A stretch of DNA of 64,000 nucleotides. It comes from Salvator merianae. Taxonomy: Eukaryota > Chordata > Lepidosauria > Squamata > Teiidae. The stretch spans positions 49,997,428 through 50,061,427 of the forward strand of contig QVOM02000119.1 of NCBI GenBank assembly GCA_003586115.2. Direction: 5' to 3'. Both the position numbers and the translations under genes were made by a program. Positions 24,701 to 37,400 of this stretch are shown one piece after another (positions within the stretch are counted from its first letter, which is position 1; every line of letters begins with the position of its first letter). The notes beneath the pieces were generated by a model. It saw only the letters and a program-made list of their open reading frames with translations, did not search any database and was not told the DNA's origin.

Positions 24701-27700
24701 AAGTGTGGGTGGATTCCAATAGCCCGTCTCATAATTCTTTTTCTGATCTTTTTTTCATAGAAAGTTTGGAGAAAAAACTGTCTGTTTGGCATGTTCAGAG
24801 ATTAGTTTTTTAATTTGCTGCTGAGCCTTTAAAAAGCACAAAATTTTTCAGTGTATACTCCTAATTCACAGAAGCAACTTTATATAACTAAATCAATCAT
24901 ATAGTATTTGCTTTCTTACACACAAATAAAAATATAAGCATGTATTACACCTACCCTTCTGTTTTCCTCCAGAAAGTAAGAATCAGCTTAGTTTCCCAGG
25001 GTTTTTTAATTTTATTTTAAACAACCTGTAACTATTTTAAGAAGATCATGATGATCTATGGTTACCCAGTGAAAGTTATGTACGAACTACAGTTGATTTA
25101 ATGAGTCTTTGGGCCTGTTTGCACTTTACCTGTAAGTGAGTGATCGGAGACTCACTGTGTAAATTCAACTGCACTGCCCTGCAGCATCCGGCAGTGTCTC
25201 CAGCCATTCCCAGATGCTACTAACTGTTGACAACTGAATTGTTGTCCATAGCTTGACCAGTAGCAGCTGGATTGCTCCCAATCAGCAATCTTCATGTCTT
25301 CTTCCGGGTGCAAGTGTTGTAAGTTGGTGGCACAGCTGTGGCTGTGCAGTCATGTGCCACATCCCTGATTGCCATGGCAATGGTCAGACATTGATGTGGC
25401 TGGCGTCCTGGTGGAGGGGCTGGCCATCCACACTTTGAATGCTGGAGCCTGGTACGGGGTTGCTTCAGCCCTCACAGTCCAGATAGCAGCCACATTGCAG
25501 GATCTTGCACAGTCTATATTGATATTATTATACCATTCTAGGCTGTAAAGTGCAAACAGATCCTTATTCTTGCATTGGATGCAAAGTATTGTGTCATGCT
25601 ACTGTTAATACAAGAGGATGTAATTTTTTCTTAAGACAGCTGAATAATTTTTAAGTTTTTCGAACTGTTACATACTGTAAACCCTTTCAGATTTTAGATT
25701 TTCATAAGCATTAGAATAATTTAAGAATAACTGTTGCATAGTGAAAACTAAAAGAAACAGTTTGGTAAGGCCTAGAATAGGAATCTTAACATTTATTTAT
25801 TTGTATCCTATCCTACTGCATTATAATGCTCAAGGTGGTTTACAAGATTAAAACATATATTTAAAATACAGTATTAAAATATAAGTATAAAAATTATGAT
25901 ATAGAAATTAAAAACATGACATTTTGGCCAAGAGATGCTCCCAGCAAGCTGACTCCAGTTGAACTCAAACTCTAGTGTGGCAGGCAGGTTTGGAATAGGG
26001 TGATACTTTAGATATCTAGGTTCAGTTCCTAAACCATGGAGACTATCTAGTAAGATAGTCTGTTTTAAACAACTATCGTCCTGTCTCCAACCTCCCCTTT
26101 ATAGGGAAAGTTGTCGAGAAGGTGGTGGCGTTCCAGCTCCAGAGGTCCTTGGATGAAGCCGATTACCTAGGCCCGTGGCAGTCTGGTTTCAGGCCCGGCT
26201 ACAGCACTGAGACTGCCTTGGTCGCACTGATAGATGATCTCTGGCGGGCTCGGAATAGGGATTATTCCTCTATCCTGGTGCTTCTTGACCTCTCGGCGGC
26301 TTTTGATACCATCGACCATGGTATCCTTCTGCGCCGGCTAGAGGGGTTGGGAGTGGGAGCCACCGTTTTACGGTGGTTTTCCTCCTACCTGTCTGGTCGG
26401 TTGCAGTCGGTGTTAGTAGGGAGGCAGAGGACTGCCCCTAGGCCCCTCATTTGTGGGGTGCCTCAGGGGTCTGTCCTCTCCCCCCTGCTATTCAACATTT
26501 ACATGAAACCGCTGGGTGAGATCATCCGTCGTTATGGGGTGAGTTACCATCAATACGCTGATGATACTCAGCTGTACATTTCCACCCCGCGCCAATTCAG
26601 TGAAGCGGTCGATGTAATGTGCCGGTGTCTGGAGGCTGTCAGGGTCTGGATGGGCATCAACAGACTTAGACTCAACCCTGACAAGACGGAATGGCTGTGG
26701 GTGTTATCTCCCAAGGACTCGGCCATCTGTCCATCCATTACTTTGTGGGGGGGGAATTGTTGACCTCCTCAGAGAAGGTCCGTAACCTGGGTGTGCTCCT
26801 TGATCCGCAGCTGACTTTGGAACATCATCTGTCGGCTGTGGCGAGGGAAGCATTTGCCCAGGTTCGGTTAGTCCATCAGTTACGGCCTTATTTGGATAGG
26901 GAGTCCCTCCTTACAGTTGCTCATGCCCTCATCACCTCGAGGATCGACTACTGCAATGCTCTCTACATGGGGCTACCTTTGAAGAGTGTCCAGAGACTGC
27001 AGGTAGTCCAAAATGCAGCCGCGTGAGCTATCTCTGGCTTGCCTAGATATGCCAGTGTCTCTCCAACACTCCGCGAGCTGCATTGGCTGCCGGTTAGTCT
27101 CCATACCCAATTCAAAGTGTTGGTAGTTACCTATAAAGCCCTACATGGCTTAGGACCAGGTTACTTATGGGACCGTCTCCTGCCTCATGTATCCCAGCGG
27201 CCGGTCAGGAGCCACAGAGTTGGCCTTCTCCAGGTCCCATCAGCCAATCAATGTCGGCTGGCGGGCCCAAGGGGAAGGGCCTTCTCTGTGGCGGCTCTGA
27301 CCCTGTGGAACCAGCTCCCCCTAGAGATCCGTACTGCCCCTACTCTCTTGGCCTTTCAGAAGATCTTAAAAACACACCTTTGCCGGCAGGCCTGGGGTCA
27401 CTGAATTTGATGCTCCACTTGATTGGTAGGATGACTGTGTAGTGTGAATGTTAGTTAGGAATGTATGTTAGGTTTGGGGTTTTAAATTGCAATTTTAGAT
27501 TTTAAATTTTAAATTTGATTATTATTATGTGTATTTATATGTTGTAAGCCGCCCCAAGTCTTCGGAGAGGGGCGGCATACAAATCCAATAAATAAATAAA
27601 TAAATAAATAAAATAAGATATTATGATCCATGGATCAACGGAGAAACAGCTTTCCTTTCTTTCTAGCTGCAATCAGACAGGGTAAAAGGGGCTGTCCTGG

Positions 27701-28031
27701 GGTGAATTTTGAGACTCAAGTAATAGACGTAAAATATCAAAAAAAAAAATCAAAAAAAATCAAAAAAAAATCAAAGAACCGTATCCTAAAATTTCTGTGC
27801 TCCCCTTTTCCAGATGGGAAATAATCAGTGTTGGGGAAACTCACTGTTTGGGTCTGATGGGGTGGGAAGCTTTGGAAGTTCCTGTAGCCAGTCCTAGCCT
27901 GGAAACAGCTGCAAGGAAAGGCTGATCAATCAAGAACCCAGAAATCCAGGTTGGCAGCAGTCAATGAGTGTTCAGCACTTGTGGCTACGGAGGCATTCCC
28001 AGACTTCAAGGCAAAAGAACAGCAGCATGAG

Positions 28032-28113
<82 letters not shown>

Positions 28114-28455
28114 TGTTTGAATGCCATTTCCTTGGATGGTTACTGAAGGGGCACATTTTGCAAAAGAGGCATTTGAAAAAAGTCCTGTGTGATTGCATCC
28201 TCTGTCATAAAAATCATATCTCAGAGCCACTAGGGCACTTCTGGTGCTGAAAGCTGTCCTAAAACCAGACTGGGATAGATCTAGATAAGCAGATTCATCC
28301 AGAGCCTGCAACTGACTAGCCACTATCTGGTTTATAAGAGTTTCTTAATGGTTTGTCAGACAAGCATTGATGAAAGATAAGAATAAATGACCTGCTGTGT
28401 AAAATTGATGTCCATCCTGTTCAACAGTAGCCAGCCAGCTGCATATGAAAGCAGA

Positions 28456-28491
<36 letters not shown>

Positions 28492-31400
28492 ATACCTTGT
28501 TCCTAGTCTCCACTTTCCTACCTGCATAACTATGCAACCTGAAAAAAATAGTTCTTTTTTTACTTCCCTTGCTTAACTTCCCCTGCATATGAACCCTCAG
28601 TTGACTGGCCTTCTTCAAACGATCAGGACAGATATTGTATACTCACTAATTCAACTAGTTGTGCAAGTCAAAAGAATTACACACATTTTCTTAAAATTTA
28701 AACATCTATCTTTAAAGGGATTTTACACAATGAAGATAAGAATTCCCTTTATCAGGTGGATGTTGGATTAACTTTGAGGTCCATTCCAATTATATACTTG
28801 TTTGGTTATGTATAAGCTGTGTTAAGTGCAGAAGATGGAAAAAAATATAATTTTTTCAGGAGCAGTTAGACAGGTAGCATCATGCATGTGCAGAGTCTTC
28901 TTTTATATTGCAAACAAAAACTTTGAGAAATGACAGTTGGCAATACCTCAAAGCATCATGGGTTGTCTGGCAAAATTATTTTCTGAACCAGATAGTTATG
29001 CACTTTAGCAACCTCTTTATTATATTTTTTGCATGAAATTAGGCAATGAGCATATAAAATAAATGAATGATTTTATGTAGGATAATTTTAATTTCTACAT
29101 TTTATGTTAGATAATTCTGTACATACATTATTTTGTTTTCAAAACAAATAGATAAGCATTGAGAGTTTTAAAGTTAAAAGGCTTCCTGCCAAGTTTTACA
29201 AATAAATGCAAAGTAAATAAATTTAGTCATTTATGCAAAACAGGAATTTGTGAGAATGCTCTGTATGATTTTTTCTTAGCTTGCTGCCATCTTCCAGATT
29301 CTACGAAAACTTTATAGGCTGTTCACATTTACAATTATGGAATGATGAATCCAGTTTAAATTTAATGATGAATCCATTAAATTTCCCGACTTGAAAAATA
29401 ACAGATGACTGAATTTACATAAGGTAGTCTATTGCAATAGCTAAGAAAAATACTACAGCAATAAGTGCTGGAAGTTTGCTATTCTGCAGAAAACTGCAGA
29501 TGAGATAAAATGTTTGCTTTTATTGCTTTTTCAGTTTTTTGGTTCCTCTTGAAATCATTCTAATGAGGCTTTTTATTCAGAAGATACTTAAGAAAAGAAA
29601 GATGTCATTCAAGTAGATAATTTATGTGTCTGTTTCCAAGCAAAAACAACAGGAAGAAGGAAATGTTAAAAGAAAACAAACACGAGAACAAGGAAGAATT
29701 GGTTAGGTCCAGAAGGAGAAAGAGATTAGGAAGGGAGTGCAACTTGAGGATAGGGTTATATTTTTATTCTTCAGTTAAATGTTGAAATGGTCTTCAAAGG
29801 TAACCAATGTAGCAGTTATTTTCTGAAAACGAATTCCCATAAGGCTTTATAAAAAGATAGGACCTTTCTGCACTTGCCTGCTGTGGATCTGGATCACGTG
29901 ATGCCTTCTGGTCTGGATCACAGCAAGGCTTAGACTGGAACAGCACCTTTTGCACAATGGCCCTTTCTGCACTTGTTCCTATTGCGGATTATATCCCAGA
30001 ATAGACACCTGCTATGCACATGCCAGTGTAAACTATGAAAGGTCTTGCCCAGGACCTACCATAGTCTGCACTAGCTTGCAGATGGCAGGTCCCTATTCTG
30101 AGATATAATCTGAAATAAGTCCAAGTGCAGAAAGGGCCAATGACACCCTGCTCCAGATCAGCCCCACTAGCTTTGGAGCCAGCTTCCAAGGGCTCTGATG
30201 GCTAGGAATGAAAATTTCTAGCACTGGAGCCCCTGGGGGACCCATTTTGGTGGCATGCTTAGATGTAACACCAAAAGGGGTCCCCTGGTAGTCTGGAAAA
30301 AGAAAGCATGCCTTCTGCTTGCCTCCATGATCCAGACTGGTCCATGCTAATACACCACAGACTTGTTTAATCAAGTCTACCAATAATCCAGGTCAGGAGC
30401 CTCCTGATCTGGATTATACTCCGTCTAGTGCAGGTGGAGCATACTAGTGGTAGGCAGGGCCTGTCTTAGTCCACACCAGTGTGCAGACAAAGGAGCTTCT
30501 GAAGAGGACTATGAGGTGATCAAATCTGGAATACAGGTAAGTGTAGAAAGGTCCACAGAGTACCCACATGTGTCTGCAGGTGACAGAAGACTTCAGTGCC
30601 TACAAGCATCTCAAAGTGTTTTCTCTAATACAGAAAAGCTAGAGTAGAAGTTTTTCAATAGAGAAAGTGCAGTAAGCTACATACCTTGAAATACACATTT
30701 GAACCAGTTCAAGAAACATATTGAATCTCTTACACCCCTAAAATATAAAAAATTGAACTAGATTTGCAAAGCAAGTAAACAGTCCATATGGTCTGGGGTG
30801 TGAACAAACTGTTCTATAACTGGTTCAGCAGAGGTGCCAACTCTTGACTTCCTGGGCAGAACAATGCCTTTAGATGCTGTGGAACTGGAGAATTTCACCA
30901 GGCTTCAAAAGACAGCAAGTTTCAAGGCTTCCCTGGCTTTGGAGGTAGACAATGACAGGGAAACCTTCCTGCAGATGGCTGCCGGTGTGTTCCGCCCCCC
31001 TGTGTTTCTGGTATAATGGGCCGGCACTGTATGTGTGGAAGCTACCATACAAAAGGAGTTGCTCTTCCTCTTTTTTAAAAGATTTTGTGGCCAATTTTAT
31101 CCAAAGTGCCACTGCCTTCATGGAGCTACCAAGCATGATGACAGATGAGACAAAATTCTTAACATGGGTAGAAAAACACTCAGTGTCTGATGAAGTTCTT
31201 TATCATGCATATAAAAATATAAGACATAGTAAAAACAAAATTAGACATTACACCATTTTTTTTTTAAAAAAAATCATAGTCTCAGTTTACTTTAAACATA
31301 GTGAATACTTTTTGTTTTAATAGAGCCAAGGATAAAATTAAAGAAAAAAGACACTTTCTTCATGGGCCATTATGCCAACCCACGGAGTGTGCCAAGCCTC

Positions 31401-34400
31401 TGCCTTACCCACACTGGTGCAGAAAAACAGAGCCCTCCCCCCCCCCAATAGAACAGCCTGTCTATATTGGACTAGGCCTCAGAGCGGGATATGACACCAA
31501 AATGGCACCTCTCACCCTGCCGGTAGACTTATTAAAAGTAGTCTACCAGTATATGGGTTCACAATGGGTTTGGGGACAGCATACACCAAGGGCTGACATG
31601 CCAGGCCTGGACCATTTTCAGCAGGGCACCAAGCAGTGGTTCCAGGCATGTGCTGCTCCTAAATGCACAGCTGAAAAACTATTGGCTAGAAATTATGAAG
31701 CCCTGTTTGGAAACTTCAAAGCCCTGGCTGGTGAATTCAAAGTCTTTGGGGCTGGGCCCGACGGGCTGTTTGCACTGTGGACAATCCTTGGAGCAGGTAA
31801 CATCACCTGGCCCAACACAGTGAGGGATTGCTCACACCATGCAGAAAGGGGCAAAGATAACAAGCTGAGTATCCTAGAGTAAATTCACAGAATCATGATT
31901 TTATCTTCCTGGAGTCTAACTCGTGCTTAGGTGCTGCATGAGTTAGTAAAAAACATTCCAGTAATGCTTTTCTATGATTAAAGAGCATGTTTCCACATGA
32001 TAATTTTCTCTTCCTTGAAATTTTACAAGACTACATAATAGTACAAAATGAAAAGCTTGCTGAATGACAGTAAAATGTTTTCATCTCTATATAAAAGACT
32101 ATAATAGAAAAACAAAATTATAGAGGAACAGAAAATTTTAACATTTCTATATGGAATTATCATGTCTCTATTTCTGCCTGCATGCATGTATACAGACTGG
32201 GAAGGAAACCTCAGCTGTGCTTCTTTCAGTACTGTACTTTATATACAAAAGCAGTTTCCATTACAGCACAGAACAATAAAAATTAAATGAGGCAAAAATA
32301 CAAAACAAAATAGCAAATATAAATAAAAATACGAAACACTAGAATTTCTTTAAAAGGAAAAACCATTACCAGATAAGGGCTAAGAGGGTTTGCTGTCAAC
32401 CCTTGTTACCTCAAAATATTCTCCTAAAGAATATTCCCCCTTTAATATTGTTTTAATATTTTGTGTTTTTGATATATGTTGTGATCCACACTGAGACCTT
32501 TGGGTGAAGGGTGGGATAAAAGTGTTATTCATGAATAAATAAAATGGGATATGATACTCCAAGGGATATGCATGTGTAATTAAATGTTTCTAGTATCTAC
32601 TTCAGGGTCCTTCTGCCCTTGCTGTTATTTCATACCAGCAAGTGCACTAAGGGTCTCCCTTCTGCACATTAGTGCAGAATATGCCCATCATTGGTACCCT
32701 CTGTCCACACAGGATGGAGTGTGATCCAGATGAAAAAGCCTTTGATCTGGATTGCTGGTAGACCTCGATATCTAAGTCTACCACTGCACCAGCTTGGCCT
32801 AGTCCAGAATATGGAGGCATGCAGATGTCATGCCTCTGGGTTCCAGACTACCAGGGGACCTATTTCAGTGATGCACCAAAGTGCACCACTGCAGTGGATT
32901 CCCAGGGGACTCCAAGGCTGGGAACTCTTGTTCCCAACCCTTTGGGACCCTCAGAGGCTAGCCACAAAGCTCAAGCAAACTTTGACGCTGCTGCAGGGAC
33001 CAGCACCATTGTAAAGGTGGCACTGTTCTAGATCACACCTTGCCATGGTCTGAACCAGTGGGCCTCACTGGTTCAGTCCCACTGCTTTAGATCATGGTGA
33101 GGAAGTACATAAAAGCTAAACCAATGTGGTATTTGCTGCTCTGATAATTCTTCTCTTCTTTAACTCCCATTTGGAATACATTCTAAGGCTGTATTCACAC
33201 GCAGTAGAGAGTTGATGAGAACTCTCCAAATGCTATTGTCACTAAGGTGCTTTGAGTCTTGGTTTTTTGTTACTCTCCTATAATTTTTAGATTTTTTTTT
33301 GTCACATAATATCTACCAAATTCTTTAACTGTATTGATTGTGGCAGGAATACACTTTGTTCCTCTTCTACTTGTCGATGAATATATCACATTGCCAGAGT
33401 AATTCTGGCACCTTCTCTCTTCTCCTCCAAAGCTCTTAGATATTTAATAAAGATCAGGAAAGTTCCAAAGTTGTATTTACTCATTAATTCATAGACAATC
33501 ATAATAATGGATCACATGCTTTTGAGTCAAATATAGAAGCTATGAAAACAAATCAGCTGTAACCAGATTGATATCTCAGGTGTTATTGAAAACATCTTGG
33601 GTTTCACTGAACTTGCTCATGCATTTCCATTGACTTTTAGAAGAAAAGGAACTGATTTAAAAAATAAAGGGCATTTTTTTTCCCAATAAAATGTGACGTT
33701 CCTGCTACCACTTTGTTACCCAGGTATACATGCAGAGATGCAATGCCATCCTTAATAAGTCTTTGATGCCCAGAGGATAGATGTTCTCAGCAATCAAGGG
33801 GTGGGGTGGAGATGTTCTGTTTTCTGACATTACCTGGTATTTCCTCATAACACTTCTCCTCTTAGGGTTTGTAAAATATTATTTTTCATGAATGCCACTT
33901 TTCTTTCGTGGATGGTTTTGGAAATTACTCCAATTAACCCCATACCAATCAAAGGCTGCTCCTGTTTCTTGCCCATTCCAATTTTCAAACTAGAACTAAT
34001 AAAAGTAACCTCTAACAATAAGGGATATGATTTAAAGGCATACAAAACTATGTTTGAATAACTTGAAAAAAACATACATTTTCAGAGATGAGCAGAGTGT
34101 GAAGCACACTAACACACATTTACCAGGCCTCAAGGATGGGTGAGAAACCCTTTCGCTGGTACTCTGAAGCCTTCAGGGGCATAGTAAAACTGTGTTGTCA
34201 TTACTCCATGATGTGCTTTTAATGGCCAGCTGGAGCCTTCCCCAGACTACTCTGGCCCTAGAAACAGAAACATTCTATAAACATTCTATAAACATTCTGT
34301 TACAACATCATTTTTATTCACTTCTACAATATGGATGCTTCCATCTGCCCCTCAGTATTTCTGCCCATATGGACTCTCCCTTTAATTACATTAGTGTAAA

Positions 34401-37400
34401 GGAACAGTGGAATAACCATTACTTTTAATCAACATATACACTCTTCATATATGAAATGCAGTATATACTTATATTTCTTTGAAAGAAATGTGTCTTAGGA
34501 GAAGCAATAAAAATGATGAGGAAACAATGTTCAACATACTGTTTTTCTCTACACTCATATTTCTAATCATTTCCCAGTGATACTATAAACAAACAGACAT
34601 TTGGAAGACAAAATGGCATTTTGTACATTATCAAACTTAGAAACACCTTTCTCTTATTAAAATTTTGTTTGGGCTGTCAAAAATATAAAAGAGTCAAGAT
34701 ACAAATAATGAAAAGCAGATTTTCTTTTTTAACCACTATGTCACATGTTCACATTGTGTGCTACAGTGTGTATTTATCAGTGGTTTTAATTAGTTATTGA
34801 ACTGATGCCCTTGGAACAAAGAGGGTAGCTACATACAAGTTTTACTCCACATTACTTCATTTTCTGCTGCAGGGAAATCACCCCAAAATGTGTGATCTCA
34901 TGTCAAATGTGCAGTATTCTCCATTCTCTGTTCCTGCAGAATTTCTTATGCATGGAAAATACAGTGCATCCTTCCATGTCATTTTTTTTTAAGTGTGACC
35001 ATATTGCAACTTTATAGGGCATTCCAAGAGAAGGTCATTGACAACAGTATGATGTTTCAACTTCATTGGAGAGGATATAGAAATGTGTTGAACAAGTTAT
35101 GAACTAGAGGCATTTGAGAGGTTTGGTACCAAACCAAACCCCTTGAAACTCAAGGAGCTTGGTTCAGTACTGAACCAAACTGGGGTGTGTATGTTGGACT
35201 GAATAGTTAAGTTTTATTCCCCTTTCTCCCTTCAGGTGACCTGGTCTCCCAGCATCACACCTGGTCTCTCTCTACTTCTCCCATTATGCATGCAGTGTTG
35301 CCTCATTGTAGCCTGGCCTGTTTGGGGCCTTTCAGGAAGTGGAGGCATGCATGTCTCATTGGGAGGACCCATGGTCCTCCACAGCTGGAAGGCCAAGTAG
35401 CCTTGCAAGTGCACTGTCTGGCTAGAGAAAAACCACACAGCTGGTAGCTGTGGACCATCATGGGCTGCTTGGAAAGTGAGGTGCAATGTAGAAGGTAAAG
35501 TAGTGGGCAATGATGCAGTGCTGCACATGTAATAGTATATGAGAGAGGAGGCCAGCCACAATACTGGAGAGGCTGCATGCACAAGTGGAGTTTGTGAACC
35601 ATTTGACAAAGCTGGCCAGCCAGTCGGGGTCCCTGATCATATGGTTCGATCCGTGACTGGCTTGGACTCATTACAAACCAAACCAGCCATTTTATGTATG
35701 TGCGTATCCCTAATGCACATGTTTCTGCCTTCACCTGAGCCAGGAAGCTTTGCTGCATGTTTTTTTTTTCCTTTTCCTTTTGCTAAACTGTATTTATTTA
35801 GACCTGCAGAAGAATTTTTAAATCATTATTATTATTATTCTCACACTTGTAGCCTTACTTTGATTTATTGAAGACATTCAGTTAACCAAGGTCTCTGATT
35901 TGGGGCTAACAGTCGCAGAGGCAGTTTTTTTTTTTTTTTTAAGGCATCTTCACTTGTGGATTGGAGAAACAATGCATAGGGGAGCCAGCAGCTGCACAGT
36001 TAGCCTTTATCCTTCTGGACATTTGACAGCAAGACAGTAATCCAAGCTGAGTAGTTGTGCTCCAGTGGTCACAGAATACATTTAAAGTTCTCTCCCTGTA
36101 CTAATGGCTGGGAAAGAAAGAAGTTATGCACAGGGATGAAGGAGTGCAAAAAGGGGGGGGGGGAGAGCAGCAAGATTGATAGAAGATTTGAACCAATTAT
36201 TTATAGTCACGGGGAAGATTTTTGAATAGGGTGTTGTAAGGGGTGGATTGGACACAAATCTTCCTTTGGTGTTTCAAAAAAAAAAAAAAAAATCCTGTAC
36301 AAGAAGCACATTAACTTTTGCATTTGTGCCTCACCTCACATGGAATTTGACTGGATTTCTTTTTAAACTGTAAGGCAAGGCTTATATCTAACAAGGGCCA
36401 AAGTCTGAACGATCACTTTCTTTCCAACTTGTGAAGTGAGGAAAAATGGCATAAAATCTGATTCTATTTTGCATGATTTAGTTTGAGAAGGGTTCTTGTA
36501 GAAACTTGCAGCACCAATGCTTTTCAGATGTGGTATCAGGTGCCCTTGCCCAAAGAATTGTTGGAAATCTCATATGTCATAGAACTGGTAAACTGAGGCT
36601 GCATCCTCACACATTAAAAAACAGCTCAAAGGCAATTTAGAAGTGGTAGCATGCATATGTGTTCTCATCCCACCTCTAATTTATATTAAGGTCCAGGGAA
36701 TGCATTTTGGAAGTGGGTTTTCTGACCTTTAATATGGATTAAGATATATAGATGCTACTGCCTCTAAACTGCTGTTGAGTCACTCCTTTTTAGTGTGTGC
36801 AAATACAGCCTGACTATGGGGAGTGTGAACAATTAAGATGGATCCATGAGCTGTTGTAACTCACATTCCAGTATCTTTTCTTTTCTTTTCTTTTTTTTTA
36901 AATAGAATTTTATTCCTCTTAAAGAGTAGATCTTCATTGCTGTTTTTTGACATGCTTCCTTATATTTTTTTCCAAATTAATTTACACCTATATTACAATG
37001 AAGCAGTCAAATTCAGATTTGTTTATTTAAAACATGAATGTGTGGTGAGAAGAGAACAAAAATGGGGCAAAGAAAACCGTTGTGAAGGGAAGTGACAACA
37101 GACAGAAATAAAATGAGATGACAAACGAAAGAATGTTGGTATACATGCACGGATACGTTTTTTAACTCAAACCCCTGAATGTTTAAAGCTTAAATGGCTG
37201 CCAGGGCCATATCTGCACTGGGTTGTCTGCATTATGGCCATGCACCCCAGTAGTCCAGCTTCTCTGCACCAGATGAGGCATTGGAGTAGGCTATTTCATA
37301 ACAATTGCTCTGTAGCCTTTGCCAAGCATGGACTGCTTCTAAATGGTCCACAATGTATTTTAGTGGGTATACCACTTTTTTTCTAGGCATCCAAGTCAAG

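Larger units (their letters stand above)
27666..28204. mobile_element. MITE with GATCACACAGGG-type ends, expanded by microsatellites
   Basis: Left end CTGCAATCAGACAGGGTAAA; right end CCTGTGTGATTGCATCC, inverted. Interior blocks (CAGGGTAAAAGG, CCTGGAAACAGCTGC) match the element at 42155-42573. TG and AT dinucleotide arrays have grown inside it. Confidence 0.65.

Noticed and set aside
27926..28323. Frames with Cys-Val, Tyr-Ile and Thr-His runs
   Set aside because: Products of the TG and AT microsatellites fused to a LINE fragment.
28345..28618. Frames with poly-Met and poly-Asp
   Set aside because: Artefacts of the CAT repeat.
31301..31882. 193-codon frame
   Set aside because: It lies almost wholly within a MITE; its sister copies do not keep the frame.
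35232..35758. 125- and 151-codon minus-strand frames
   Set aside because: They lie in the GC-rich centre of a possible hAT element; no transposase motif and no similarity between copies.
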